From: UBA6522 sp965221035
Lineage (GTDB): Bacteria; Pseudomonadota; Gammaproteobacteria; Steroidobacterales; Rariloculaceae
Length of the DNA: 64,000 nucleotides
Direction: 5' to 3'
NCBI GenBank assembly: GCA_965221035.1
Contig: OZ244860.1
Span: forward strand, 2,294,001-2,358,000
The translations under genes and the position numbers were made by a program. The first letter of the stretch is position 1; the number at the start of each line of letters is the position of its first letter. The notes under the pieces are model-generated. The model saw only the letters and a list, made by a program, of their open reading frames with translations. It was not told where the DNA came from and made no database searches. Of the stretch, positions 15,604 through 24,775 are shown piece after piece.

Positions 15604-18600
15604 CTATCTCTCGGCCACCAGCGGCAGAGGCGGCGGCTCTCCAACCGCCGAGACCTTGGCCGGATCCAACCTCCTGCGTTCCGCCAGGACACGCTTGTAG
15701 TCGACCGGCATCACCTTGACGAAACTGCCGAGCGATTTCGGCCAGTCATTGAGCACCCGCGTCGCCACGACCGAACCGGTGTACTGGCGGTGCCGTTGGA
15801 TCATGTGGCGCAATTCGTCGATGTCCGAAGGATCCTCGACATGCTCCAGTTCGACAGTTTCGGTGTTGCATCGGCCATCGAATCGACCTTCGGGATCCCA
15901 TACATAGGCGACACCGCCCGACATGCCGGCGGCAAAGTTTCGTCCCGTGGGGCCCAGAATCACCGCCCGGCCACCGGTCATGTATTCGCAGCCATGATCC
16001 CCCACACCCTCGACCACCGCCCTGGCGCCGCTGTTGCGAACGCAGAACCGCTCCGCCGCGCGCCCCCTGAAGAACGCCTCTCCACCAGTGGCGCCGTACA
16101 GCGCGACGTTGCCGATAATGACATTTTCTTCAGCAACGAAGGTGCTCTGGCGGGGCGGATAGGCGATCAATCGTCCACCGGACAACCCCTTGCCCACGTA
16201 GTCGTTGCTGTCGCCTTCCAGTTCCAGCGTGATCCCCTTGGCCAGAAACGCCCCGAAACTCTGTCCGGCGGAACCGTCCAGCTTGATATGGATGGTGCCA
16301 TCCGGCAGTGCCGACTCACCCCTGGCCTTGACCACCTCGTGGCTGAGAATCGTACCCACGGTGCGGTTGGTGTTGACGATGGGAAGATTGAGGCGAACTC
16401 GGCGCCCATGGACGATCGCGTCCCGCGACAATTCCACCAGCCGCTGGTCCAGGGCCCGCTCCAGGCCGTGGTCCTGAGAAATGGTGCACCTGACCTCGAC
16501 ATTCTCGTGAGGCTTGAAAGCCGGTGTGAGCACGGGTGTCAGGTCCAGGCCGTCCGCCTTCCAGTGCTCGACCGCGTCGCGGGCCTCCAGCACGTCGACG
16601 CGCCCGATCATGTCGTCCATTTTTCGGAACCCCAGTTGCGCCATCCACTCCCGGGCCTCCTCGGCCACCAGGAACAGGTAGTTGACGACGTGCTCGGGCA
16701 TGCCGGTGAACTTCCTGCGGAGCACCGGGTCCTGGGTGGCGATGCCCACCGGACAGGTGTTGAGATGACACTTGCGCATCATGATGCAGCCGAGCGCGAT
16801 CAACGGTCCGGTGGAAAATCCCATTTCCTCGGCCCCGAGCAGCGCAGCAATGACCACGTCCCGTCCGGTCTTCAGTCCGCCGTCGGTCTGCAGCACGACC
16901 CGGCTGCGCAAATCGTTCATCACCAGGGTCTGGTGCGTTTCGGCGATGCCCAGCTCCCACGGCAGGCCCGCGTGCTTGATGCTGGTGAGCGGCGAGGCCC
17001 CGGTGCCGCCGGAGTCGCCCGATATCAGGATGTGATCGGAATGTGCCTTGGCCACACCCGCGGCGATGGTGCCCACGCCCACCTCCGACACCAGTTTTAC
17101 GCTGATCCGCGCACCGGGGTTGGAGTTTTTCAGGTCGTGGATGAGTTGAGCGAGATCCTCGATGGAGTAGATGTCATGGTGGGGCGGCGGACTGATCAGT
17201 CCGACTCCAGGTGTCGAATAGCGGATACGCGCAATGGTCTCGTCCACCTTTCGCCCCGGAAGCTCGCCGCCCTCGCCGGGCTTAGCGCCCTGGGCCATCT
17301 TGATCTGCAATTCGTCGGAGTTGGCCAGGTACCAGATGGTCACTCCGAACCGCCCGGAGGCCACCTGCTTGATGGCGGAGCGCTTGGAGTCTCCGGAAGG
17401 CATTGGATGAAACCGCTCGGGATCCTCGCCGCCTTCACCGGTGTTGCTGCGACCGCCGATGCGGTTCAGCGCCACCGCCAGGGACTCGTGCGCCTCGGCC
17501 GAGATAGAACCGAAACTCATGGCGCCCGTGCAGAAGCGCTTGACGATCTCCCGGGCCGGTTCCACCTCTTCAAGCGGGACGGCGGGCCCTTCAACCCCGG
17601 GTTTCAGCCGCAGCAGCCCCCGCAACGTGCAGTTGGCCCGGGCTTCGTCGTTGGCCTGTTCTGCAAACCGCGCATACGCGCTGCCGGACCGGGTGCGCGC
17701 GGCCAGCTGCAGCGACGAGATCACCACAGGGTCCCAGCCGTGGCGCTCGCCCCGGCTGCGCCAGTGGAACTCACCGGGATTGGGCAGCGCCGCCAGCCGA
17801 TCACGTCCCTTGCCGGGATAACCCAGCGCGTGCCGCCGCAGCGATTCCTGTTCGAGCACGTCGAGCCCGACGCCCTGGAGCCGGCTCGCGGTGCCTGCGA
17901 AACACCGCTCGATGACTTCGTCGGCGAGACCCACGGCCTCGAAGATCTGCGCCCCCTTGTAGGACTGCAGCGTGGATATGCCCATTTTCGCCATCACCTT
18001 GAGCATGCCCTTGGCCACGCCCTTGCGGTACGCGGCGACCACCGAACGATCATCGGGATGCTTGACGGAGTCCAGCAATCCCTGCGCCCGGGCATCCCAG
18101 AGCGCCTCGAATGCAAGGTAAGGATTGATCGCGTCGGCGCCGTAGCCGACCAGCAGGCAGTGATGGTGAACCTCGCGCGCCTCGCCCGTTTCCAGCACAA
18201 TGCCGATCCGGGTGCGTTTCGCCCGGCGGACCAGGTGATGGTGCACCGCGCCGCAGGCGGCCAGGCTGCTGACCGGCACCCGGTCTTCGCCGATCCGCCT
18301 GTCCGACAGCACGACGATACTGTAACCCTCGTCGATGGCCGCCTCGGCTTCGGCGCAGATCCGGTCCAGCGCGCCGGCCATGCCCTGTTCCGAAAGATCG
18401 CGCGGAAAGGTGATGTCGATGGTCCTGCTGCGCCAGCCGCGGTGATTCATGCGTTTCAGCGCCGCCAACTCCTCGTTGTCGATCACCGGATGCGGCACCC
18501 GCAGGCGGTGGGCGTGACGTCGGGTGGTTTCCAGCAGGTTGAGCTCGGGGCCGACGTAACACTCCAGCGACATGATCACTTCTTCCCGGATCGAATCGAT

Positions 18601-20232
18601 CGGGGGATTGGTGACCTGGGCAAACAGTTGCTTGAAATAATCGTAGAGCATGCGGGGCTGGTCGCTCAGACAGGCCAGGGCGGCATCGTTGCCCATGGAG
18701 CCGACCGGGTCCCGCAACTGCTCCACCAGCGGTTGCAGCATGAACTGCATGGTCTCCACGGTATAGCCGAATGCCTGCATCCTCGGCAGCAGTGTCGAGG
18801 CCTCCATCCCGGAGGCTTGCGCATCCGTTACGGACAACAGTTCCTCCAGAGTCAGCCGTTCCGACTCAAGCCACTCGCCATAGGGCGCCCGGTCGGCGAA
18901 TTCCTGCTTCAGTTCCTCGTCGGGCACCAGCCGGCCGGACGCGAAGTCGATGAGAAACATGCGTCCGGGCTCCAGCCGGCCCTTGTGCTTCACCATGGCC
19001 GGGTCCACAGGCAGCACGCCGACTTCGCTTGCCATGATGACCCTGTCGTCGTGGGTGAGGTAGTAGCGGCTGGGCCGCAAACCGTTGCGGTCCAGCACCG
19101 CTCCGATGTAGTGGCCGTCGGTGAAGGCGATGGAGGCCGGCCCGTCCCAAGGCTCCATCACACACGACTGATACTCGTAGAACGCCCGCTTGTTCTCAGG
19201 CATCTCGGCGTTCTTCTGCCAGGCCTCGGGAATCATCATCATGACCGACTCCTGCAGGGTGCGGCCGGTCATGAGCAGGAACTCCAGCACGTTGTCGAAG
19301 ACGCCGGAGTCGGAGCAGTCCGGTTCCACCACGGGGAACAGCCGCTCGATGGAATCGCCAAACAAATCCGAACGGGCCACGCCCTGGCGCGCGGCCATCC
19401 AGTTCTCGTTGCCCCGTAGCGTGTTGATCTCGCCGTTGTGACTCATGAAGCGATTGGGTTGCGCACGGTCCCAGCTCGGGAAGGTATTCGTCGAGAACCG
19501 CGAATGGACCATGGCCAGGTGGGAGGTGTAGTCGGGGTCCCGCAAATCCGGATAGAAGGCCGTCAGCTGTCCGGGCGTAAGCATTCCCTTGTAGATGAGC
19601 ACCTTGGTCGAGAGGCTGGACACGTAGAACGCCTTGCGTTCGCTCATGCCGGGATCGGACCGAAGCAGGTGGCTGGCGCGCTTGCGGATCATGTACAGCT
19701 TGCGCTCGAAAGCGTCACCGTCCAAACCCCTGCCGGCGGCGATGAACACCTGCTCGATGGCGGGCGCCGCCGCCAGGGCGGTAGGGCCGACCCCCGCCTC
19801 CTCGGGACGGGTGGGCACGCGGCGCCAACCGACCAGGCGCTGGCCTTCCTCGGCGCAGATCCGAGCCACGGCTCGCTTGCACCGGTCACGCTGCGAGGCA
19901 TCTTTCGGCAGGAAGACGACACCCGCGGAGAACCTGCCCGGCTCCGGCAGGTCGCTGCCGAACTCTTCGCGGGCGACCCGGGCCAGAAACTCGTGGGGGA
20001 GCGCCGTCAGGATTCCCGCGCCGTCTCCGGAGGCCTGTTCGGCGCCGCGGGCGCCACGGTGGTCCATCTGGCAAAGCAGGTGTTCGGCGTCGGCGATGAT
20101 TTCATGGCTGCGCTGCCCCTTGACGTGAGCCACCAAGCCCACCCCACAGCTGTCGTGCTCCCGCTCGGGAGTGTACAGGCCGCGGCGCGGCGGCAGTCCA
20201 CCCTTCGACCTGATGTCGTTGCTTCGCTTCAT
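15604..20232 (-). CDS. gltB: Glutamate synthase (NADPH) large subunit
   Basis: 1542 residues. A 28-residue propeptide precedes the glutaminase Cys29 (EREHDSCGVGLVAH), which becomes the N-terminal nucleophile after processing. The amidotransferase domain is followed by the FMN-binding synthase domain (SGDSGGTGASPLTS; PGEGGELPGRKVDE). The 3Fe-4S cysteines are in CIMMRKCHLNTCPVGIA, and the C-terminal GXGXG beta-helix domain is present (GDSNDYVGKGLSGG). The ATG follows CCAGGGGACGA. High GC creates very long open frames on the opposite strand; these are not genes. Likely driven by the extended -10 promoter at 20452-20460. Confidence 0.97.
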   Translation of the reverse strand: MKRSNDIRSKGGLPPRRGLYTPEREHDSCGVGLVAHVKGQRSHEIIADAEHLLCQMDHRGARGAEQASGDGAGILTALPHEFLARVAREEFGSDLPEPGRFSAGVVFLPKDASQRDRCKRAVARICAEEGQRLVGWRRVPTRPEEAGVGPTALAAAPAIEQVFIAAGRGLDGDAFERKLYMIRKRASHLLRSDPGMSERKAFYVSSLSTKVLIYKGMLTPGQLTAFYPDLRDPDYTSHLAMVHSRFSTNTFPSWDRAQPNRFMSHNGEINTLRGNENWMAARQGVARSDLFGDSIERLFPVVEPDCSDSGVFDNVLEFLLMTGRTLQESVMMMIPEAWQKNAEMPENKRAFYEYQSCVMEPWDGPASIAFTDGHYIGAVLDRNGLRPSRYYLTHDDRVIMASEVGVLPVDPAMVKHKGRLEPGRMFLIDFASGRLVPDEELKQEFADRAPYGEWLESERLTLEELLSVTDAQASGMEASTLLPRMQAFGYTVETMQFMLQPLVEQLRDPVGSMGNDAALACLSDQPRMLYDYFKQLFAQVTNPPIDSIREEVIMSLECYVGPELNLLETTRRHAHRLRVPHPVIDNEELAALKRMNHRGWRSRTIDITFPRDLSEQGMAGALDRICAEAEAAIDEGYSIVVLSDRRIGEDRVPVSSLAACGAVHHHLVRRAKRTRIGIVLETGEAREVHHHCLLVGYGADAINPYLAFEALWDARAQGLLDSVKHPDDRSVVAAYRKGVAKGMLKVMAKMGISTLQSYKGAQIFEAVGLADEVIERCFAGTASRLQGVGLDVLEQESLRRHALGYPGKGRDRLAALPNPGEFHWRSRGERHGWDPVVISSLQLAARTRSGSAYARFAEQANDEARANCTLRGLLRLKPGVEGPAVPLEEVEPAREIVKRFCTGAMSFGSISAEAHESLAVALNRIGGRSNTGEGGEDPERFHPMPSGDSKRSAIKQVASGRFGVTIWYLANSDELQIKMAQGAKPGEGGELPGRKVDETIARIRYSTPGVGLISPPPHHDIYSIEDLAQLIHDLKNSNPGARISVKLVSEVGVGTIAAGVAKAHSDHILISGDSGGTGASPLTSIKHAGLPWELGIAETHQTLVMNDLRSRVVLQTDGGLKTGRDVVIAALLGAEEMGFSTGPLIALGCIMMRKCHLNTCPVGIATQDPVLRRKFTGMPEHVVNYLFLVAEEAREWMAQLGFRKMDDMIGRVDVLEARDAVEHWKADGLDLTPVLTPAFKPHENVEVRCTISQDHGLERALDQRLVELSRDAIVHGRRVRLNLPIVNTNRTVGTILSHEVVKARGESALPDGTIHIKLDGSAGQSFGAFLAKGITLELEGDSNDYVGKGLSGGRLIAYPPRQSTFVAEENVIIGNVALYGATGGEAFFRGRAAERFCVRNSGARAVVEGVGDHGCEYMTGGRAVILGPTGRNFAAGMSGGVAYVWDPEGRFDGRCNTETVELEHVEDPSDIDELRHMIQRHRQYTGSVVATRVLNDWPKSLGSFVKVMPVDYKRVLAERRRLDPAKVSAVGEPPPLPLVAER

Positions 20233-20451
20233 TCGTCCCCTGGAAGAGCTTGCGCTCCGTCAAGTTGTCGCGGATCAGTGGTCCGCGGTGTTCACCTGGC
20301 GGCCGGTTTGCGGCGCACACGCACTCGGCGCGCATTCGGCTTGGCGCGCATGCAGCGCGGGTGAAACTGGCCGGCCCGAATGATCGCTCACCGCATTACG
20401 GCTTCACCGTAGCGGCGGCGCGGGCGTCTCAAAGGGCCGAGACCGTCAGAC
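20233..20451 (-). other. Leader region of gltB, no gene seen
   Basis: If transcription starts near 20445, gltB has a leader of about 210 nt. I see no protein-like frame and no recognised riboswitch. The stretch is rich in GCGCGC-type short repeats (GGCGCGCAT occurs twice at about 20336-20352). Confidence 0.4.
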
Positions 20452-20460
20452 ATTATAGCA
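20452..20460 (-). promoter_or_regulatory. Extended -10 promoter for gltBD-msrA
   Basis: TGCTATAAT on the minus strand: a perfect TATAAT (20457-20452) with the TGn extension. No -35 is evident, consistent with an extended -10 promoter. It faces gltB across a ~210 nt leader. Confidence 0.6.
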
Positions 20461-20597
20461 CTGCCGGGACCGTCTCTCCCGGATGGTGGGTGCGCCAGCT
20501 TCCTGCCTTGACAGTCCTCGGTCACGCGGACGGGCGCCACGCCGTCCCCGACGCTTGCGGCGTCAGCCGCTGACCGGCCATTTGCTCAGCCCTGGTC

Positions 20598-20626
20598 TTG
20601 ACGCCCCTCAAGAGCGGGCGCATAGT
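20598..20626 (+). promoter_or_regulatory. Sigma-70-like promoter for the thiolase gene
   Basis: TTGACG (20598-20603), 17 bp spacer, CATAGT (20621-20626). The predicted start near 20633 gives a short leader before the GTG at 20657. An isolated TTGACA also occurs at 20508-20513 but lacks a -10. Confidence 0.45.
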
Positions 20627-20656
20627 GCCGGCATCCCAGCAACGGAACGGCTTGCC

Positions 20657-21940
20657 GTGCGTAACCAACCAGCCCGCCCGGTGGCCGTCGTGGGCAGCCT
20701 GCGGATTCCCTTCGCGCGCGCCCACACCGCCTACCGGCATTGTTCCAACCACGCCATGATGTCCCACGTGCTGAGTGCCCTGGTCGAAAAGTACGGCCTG
20801 GTCGGCGACCGCCTCGGCGATGTCTCACTGGGCGCGGTGATCAAGCACTCTCGTGACTTCAATCTGGCCCGGGAATCCGTGCTCTCCTCGGGGCTCGACC
20901 CGCACACGCCGGCGTTCGACATCCAGCGCGCCTGCGCCACGAGCCTCTCCGCTGCCGTGATGATCGGCGCCAAGATTTCCACCGGCCTGATAGACGCGGG
21001 CATCGCAGGCGGAACCGACAGCATCAGCGACCTGCCCATCGTCTACCCGGACGCGTACCGCCGTATCCTGCTGGAGAGCGCCACCGGACGCACCATGGGG
21101 CAGCGGCTCAGGCCCTGGCTGGGGCTGCGGCCGAGGCATTTCCGACCGGGGCTGGTGGATGTCAACGAGCCCCGAACCAAGCTGTCCATGGGCCAGAGCA
21201 TGGAAATCACCGCCAAGGAGTGGCGGATCGGCCGCGAAGAACAGGACGCCTTCGCGCTCGCCAGCCATCTCAACGCGGCCCGAGCCCAGCGGGACGGGTT
21301 CTTTGACGACCTGCTCGTGAAGTATCGCGGCTTGAACCACGACAACAACGTCCGCCCGGATTCCAGCCTGGAGAAACTGTCCACGCTGCGACCGGTCTTC
21401 GACCGCGGCGAAAGGGGCTCGCTGACCGCCGGCAACAGCACGCCGTTCACCGACGGCGCGTCGGCCGCGTTGCTTGCCTCGGAAGACTGGGCGCGGGACC
21501 GCGGCCTGCCCGTCCTGGCCCGCCTGACCTACGCCCACGTATCCGGCGTGGACTTCGTCGGCGGCGAGGGACTGCTGATGGGACCGGCCTACGCCATTTC
21601 GGAGCTGCTCAGGAAAACACCCTACAGACTGCAGGACTTCGACTACTACGAGCTTCACGAAGCCTTTGCCTCGCAACCGCTGGCGACCATGAAGGCACTG
21701 GAATCCGAATCGTTCTGCCAGGACCGGCTGGGTCGGTCCGAACCGCTCGGAACCATCGACCGGAGCAAGCTGAATGTCAACGGCAGCAGCGTGGCGCTGG
21801 GCCATCCGTTCGCCGCCACGGGGACCCGCATCCTGGGGTCACTGGCGAAACTGTTGCACCTGAAGGGGTCAGGCCGTGGTCTAATGGGCGTCTGCACGGC
21901 GGGTGGCATGGGCGTCGCCGCCGTGCTCGAGGCGGGCTGA
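20657..21940 (+). CDS. Thiolase, acetyl-CoA C-acyltransferase (FadI/FadA-like)
   Basis: 427 residues from a GTG start. The nucleophilic Cys is in FDIQRACATSLSAAV, the active-site His in YYELHEAFASQPLA, the second Cys in GVCTAGGMGV, and GHPFAATGTR is the conserved loop. PVAVVGSLRIPFARAHTAY is the usual thiolase N terminus. It cleaves 3-ketoacyl-CoA or condenses acetyl-CoA; the size and N terminus resemble FadI, the beta-oxidation thiolase, but no FadJ partner is adjacent. A GTG at 20681 is an alternative start. It stands alone behind its own promoter-like sequence. Confidence 0.9.
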   Translation: MRNQPARPVAVVGSLRIPFARAHTAYRHCSNHAMMSHVLSALVEKYGLVGDRLGDVSLGAVIKHSRDFNLARESVLSSGLDPHTPAFDIQRACATSLSAAVMIGAKISTGLIDAGIAGGTDSISDLPIVYPDAYRRILLESATGRTMGQRLRPWLGLRPRHFRPGLVDVNEPRTKLSMGQSMEITAKEWRIGREEQDAFALASHLNAARAQRDGFFDDLLVKYRGLNHDNNVRPDSSLEKLSTLRPVFDRGERGSLTAGNSTPFTDGASAALLASEDWARDRGLPVLARLTYAHVSGVDFVGGEGLLMGPAYAISELLRKTPYRLQDFDYYELHEAFASQPLATMKALESESFCQDRLGRSEPLGTIDRSKLNVNGSSVALGHPFAATGTRILGSLAKLLHLKGSGRGLMGVCTAGGMGVAAVLEAG

Positions 21941-22010
21941 CAGCCATCGGATGGCGGTACCGGGCCTCAAACAAGACATTCGCGCGCGCTAATTCCATCG
22001 GGAGCCAATC

Positions 22011-23732
22011 ATGGATGGATTCACCGGGTTTCTGACCCTGCTCAACCTGATCATCTGGCACGACAGCGTGCTGTTCATCCTGCTCGGAACCGGTGTGGTG
22101 TTCACCATCTGGAGCCGGTTCAGCCAGTACCGTTCGCTGACCCATGGCATGCAGGTGGTGCGGGGCGTCTACGACGATCCCGAAGATCCGGGCGCGATCA
22201 ACCACTTCCAGGCGCTGTCCGCGGCGCTTTCCGCCACGGTGGGGCTGGGCAACATCGGCGGCGTGGCGCTTGCCATCGCGCTGGGCGGCCCGGGCGCGAT
22301 CTTCTGGATGTGGACGGTGGGCTTTTTCGGCATGTCCATCAAGCTGACGGAAGTCACCCTTTCCATGCTCTACCGCAACACGGAAGATCCGGACAACCCG
22401 CACGGCGGTCCCATGTGGGTCGTGGGCAAGGGGCTGCGGCGGATGAATCCCAGGCTGGGCCCGGTGGGCAGCTTCGTCGGCGGACTGTTCTGCCTGACCC
22501 TGCTGGTCTCCACCATCACCGGCGGCAACATGTTCCAGGCGTGGAACGTGGGCGAGATCACCGAGGTCTATTTCGGCGTGCCGAGCATCGCCTCCGGCGT
22601 GGTGCTGGCGATCCTGGTCGGCCTGGTCATCATCGGCGGAATCAAGCGAATCGGCGCGGTGGCCGGGCGCCTGGTGCCCTTCATGTGCGCCCTGTACCTG
22701 CTGGGCGGCACGGTGGTGCTGCTCGCCAACGCCGGCGAGATTCCCGCGCTTGTCCTGCTGATCTTCCAGTCCGCCTTCACGCCCCACGAAATGAGCGGGG
22801 CCTTCATAGGCGGCACCGCCGGCTATGCCTTCCTGTACGGCATGAAGCGCGCCCTGTTTTCCAACGAGGCGGGACAGGGGTCCTCTCCCATCGCCCACTC
22901 GGCGGCCAAGACCAGCGAACCGGTCCGCGAGGCGGTGGTCGCGGGCATGGAGCCGTTCATCGACACCCTCGTGGTGTGTACCTTCACCGCCCTGGTGATC
23001 CTTTCGACCGGCGTGTGGAACCGCGCCGCCGAAGCCGAATACGCCGTGACGCCGGCGGTGGTCGCCGAGAGTGCCGGCGTCTGGACGGTGGAGACCGTGC
23101 CGGTGCCGGAGCGAATCGGCGACACATGGAGGGCGGGCGACAATGTCTTCATGATCGTACGCGCCGATCCCAACCCGCAGTCGGGCAACGACGCCCACCG
23201 CCTGGAGGGAAGCGTCGTGACCGGCGAGGATGGCGGGCTGCTGGTGGACTGGGGGACGCTGGCCAGCGACTCCATGCCGCGGCTCGACAACCCCGGCATC
23301 TACGCCAGTTACGTGGGCGCGACACTGACCGCGAAGGCCTTCGACACGGTCATGCCGGGGCTGGGACAGTGGCTGGTGACCGTCGCGGCCTGGCTGTTCG
23401 CCATCTCCACCATGATCTCCTGGAGCTATTACGGCGAGCAGGGCATCGTCTACCTGTTCGGCGACCGCATGGTCCTGCCCTACAAGATCATCTACTGCCT
23501 GCTGATCCTGGTCGCCACATGGGGCCTGATCGAGACCGATGCGGACCTCGACAACCTCACCGGCGTCGGTACCGGCGTGATGCTGTGGGCCAACGTGCCC
23601 ATCATCTGGATATTCGGACGCCAGGCCATGCGCGCCTACCACGACTACGTGGACCGGCTGAGGACCGGCAGGATGGGACCCGGGCATCCGCCACCTTCCA
23701 TCGGCGAGTTGATGGGCGGCGGGAGAGGCTGA
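22011..23732 (+). CDS. Sodium:alanine/glycine symporter (AGCS family) with large extra loop
   Basis: 573 residues and about ten membrane helices. AGCS hallmarks are ALSATVGLGNIGGVALAIAL, GGPGAIFWMW and MKRALFSNEAGQGSSPIAH; the family imports alanine or glycine with Na+. ATG at 22011 with GGGAGCC upstream. Between the helix ending near STGVW (residue 335) and GATLTAKAFD (about 436) there are ~95 hydrophilic residues (VETVPVPERIGDTWRAGDN, GNDAHRLEGSVVTGEDGG) where most relatives have a short loop. The insertion reads as a small folded beta domain; its function is unknown. The stop codon lies inside the first unit of a tandem repeat. Confidence 0.92.
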   Translation: MDGFTGFLTLLNLIIWHDSVLFILLGTGVVFTIWSRFSQYRSLTHGMQVVRGVYDDPEDPGAINHFQALSAALSATVGLGNIGGVALAIALGGPGAIFWMWTVGFFGMSIKLTEVTLSMLYRNTEDPDNPHGGPMWVVGKGLRRMNPRLGPVGSFVGGLFCLTLLVSTITGGNMFQAWNVGEITEVYFGVPSIASGVVLAILVGLVIIGGIKRIGAVAGRLVPFMCALYLLGGTVVLLANAGEIPALVLLIFQSAFTPHEMSGAFIGGTAGYAFLYGMKRALFSNEAGQGSSPIAHSAAKTSEPVREAVVAGMEPFIDTLVVCTFTALVILSTGVWNRAAEAEYAVTPAVVAESAGVWTVETVPVPERIGDTWRAGDNVFMIVRADPNPQSGNDAHRLEGSVVTGEDGGLLVDWGTLASDSMPRLDNPGIYASYVGATLTAKAFDTVMPGLGQWLVTVAAWLFAISTMISWSYYGEQGIVYLFGDRMVLPYKIIYCLLILVATWGLIETDADLDNLTGVGTGVMLWANVPIIWIFGRQAMRAYHDYVDRLRTGRMGPGHPPPSIGELMGGGRG

Positions 23733-23867
23733 GCCGCCGACCCTTGTCGCGCGGGACTTCGAGCCGCCGACCCTTGTGGCGCGGGACTTCGAGCCGCTGA
23801 CTCTATGTCGCGCGGGACTTCGAGATGTCGTGCGGGACTTCGAGCCGCCGATCCCTATGCGGTCGAC
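23731..23867. repeat. 30 bp tandem repeat between convergent genes
   Basis: Unit GAGCCGCCGACCCTTGTCGC + GCGGGACTTC. Copies are at 23731-23760 and 23761-23790 (one mismatch), 23791-23821 (diverged, 31 bp), 23822-23841 (truncated, 20 bp) and a partial copy from 23842. The array runs from the stop codon of the symporter into the last codons of the convergent fructosamine-kinase-like gene. Units abut without unique spacers, so this is not CRISPR. Confidence 0.9.
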
Positions 23868-24739
23868 AAGTGCCGTTCCAGTCTGGCAAGGCAGCCGGCG
23901 ACCTGGCCCAGGTAACCTGCACCGAAAAGATTGAAGTGATTCAGCAGGTGATAGAGGATGTAGAGGTCCGCCCTTTGCTCCCAACCGGGGGCTAACGGCC
24001 ACTGTTCCTCATACGCCGAATAGAAGCTCTCGCCGAAACCGCCGAACAGCCGCGTCATCGCCAGGTCCGCTTCCCGATCACCGTAATGTACTGCGGGATC
24101 GAAAACGTATGGCTTGCCGTTGGCATCCGCCCCCCAGTTGCCGGACCAAAGGTCACCGTGCAGGAGGGATGCCGTTGGCTGGTAATCCCTGAAAAATGCC
24201 TCCAGCCGCTCCGCCAATCGCCGTCCCTGCATCAGCTGTCGGTCGGGCAATCCGTTCTTCCGCGCCAACTCGAATTGAAACCACAGTCGTTCATCCCGAT
24301 AGAAGTCAGGCCAGTTGCCCCGCGGTGTATTCCGTTGAGGGGTCGCGCCGATGGAATTGTGCCGGTGCCAGCCAAACGTCTTCGAAGTGGCGCGGTGCTG
24401 GCGGGCCAGTCCCCTGCCCAGGCGCCGCTGTGCCGCCGCCGTACGGCCACCCAGTTCGAGCCACTCCAGGGCGAGATAGGCGACATCTCCGACGCAACCG
24501 CTGGCAAGGACCGCCGGAACGGCGACTCCGCCCGCGGCGCCAAGAGACGCCAGACCTTCGGCCTCGGCCTCGAAGTCGGGCAGCGCGGCCGCCCGATTTG
24601 TCTTGACGAATAACGGCCGGGGCTCGCCCGCCAGCCTGAACGCCTGGTTGATGCTCCCGCCGACAACGGCACGAACCCGGGCCGGATCGCCGCAAAACCC
24701 GGTCCGGCGCTCAAGTTCCCGGATGACCGGGCCCAACAA
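23855..24739 (-). CDS. Fructosamine kinase family protein
   Basis: 294 residues. Protein-kinase-like fold of the fructosamine/ketosamine-3-kinase family, which phosphorylates glycated lysines so that they fall off proteins. Visible motifs are the G-rich start VVGGSINQAFRL, the ATP-binding Lys in LFVKTNRA, the catalytic loop SLLHGDLWSGNWG and the metal-binding FDPAVHYGDREADLAM. The start is TTG at 24739 (TTGTTGGGCCCGG) with GGCGG upstream. The C terminus overlaps the tandem repeat. 36 bp after an HNH nuclease gene on the same strand. Confidence 0.9.
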   Translation of the reverse strand: MLGPVIRELERRTGFCGDPARVRAVVGGSINQAFRLAGEPRPLFVKTNRAAALPDFEAEAEGLASLGAAGGVAVPAVLASGCVGDVAYLALEWLELGGRTAAAQRRLGRGLARQHRATSKTFGWHRHNSIGATPQRNTPRGNWPDFYRDERLWFQFELARKNGLPDRQLMQGRRLAERLEAFFRDYQPTASLLHGDLWSGNWGADANGKPYVFDPAVHYGDREADLAMTRLFGGFGESFYSAYEEQWPLAPGWEQRADLYILYHLLNHFNLFGAGYLGQVAGCLARLERHLSTA

Positions 24740-24775
24740 GTCAGGCCGCCGGCGCGGGAAGCCAGCCCAAGGGAA

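Noticed and set aside
15595..19419. 1274-codon open frame on the plus strand
   Set aside because: It lies antisense to gltB. High GC keeps the complementary frame open, the composition is His/Arg/Gln-rich, and no domain is recognisable.
23731..23867. Possible CRISPR array
   Set aside because: Units are contiguous, there are no unique spacers and no cas genes.
21777..24002. 741-codon minus-strand open frame
   Set aside because: Antisense to the thiolase end and the whole sodium symporter; low-complexity His/Gly/Gln sequence; runs through the tandem repeat.
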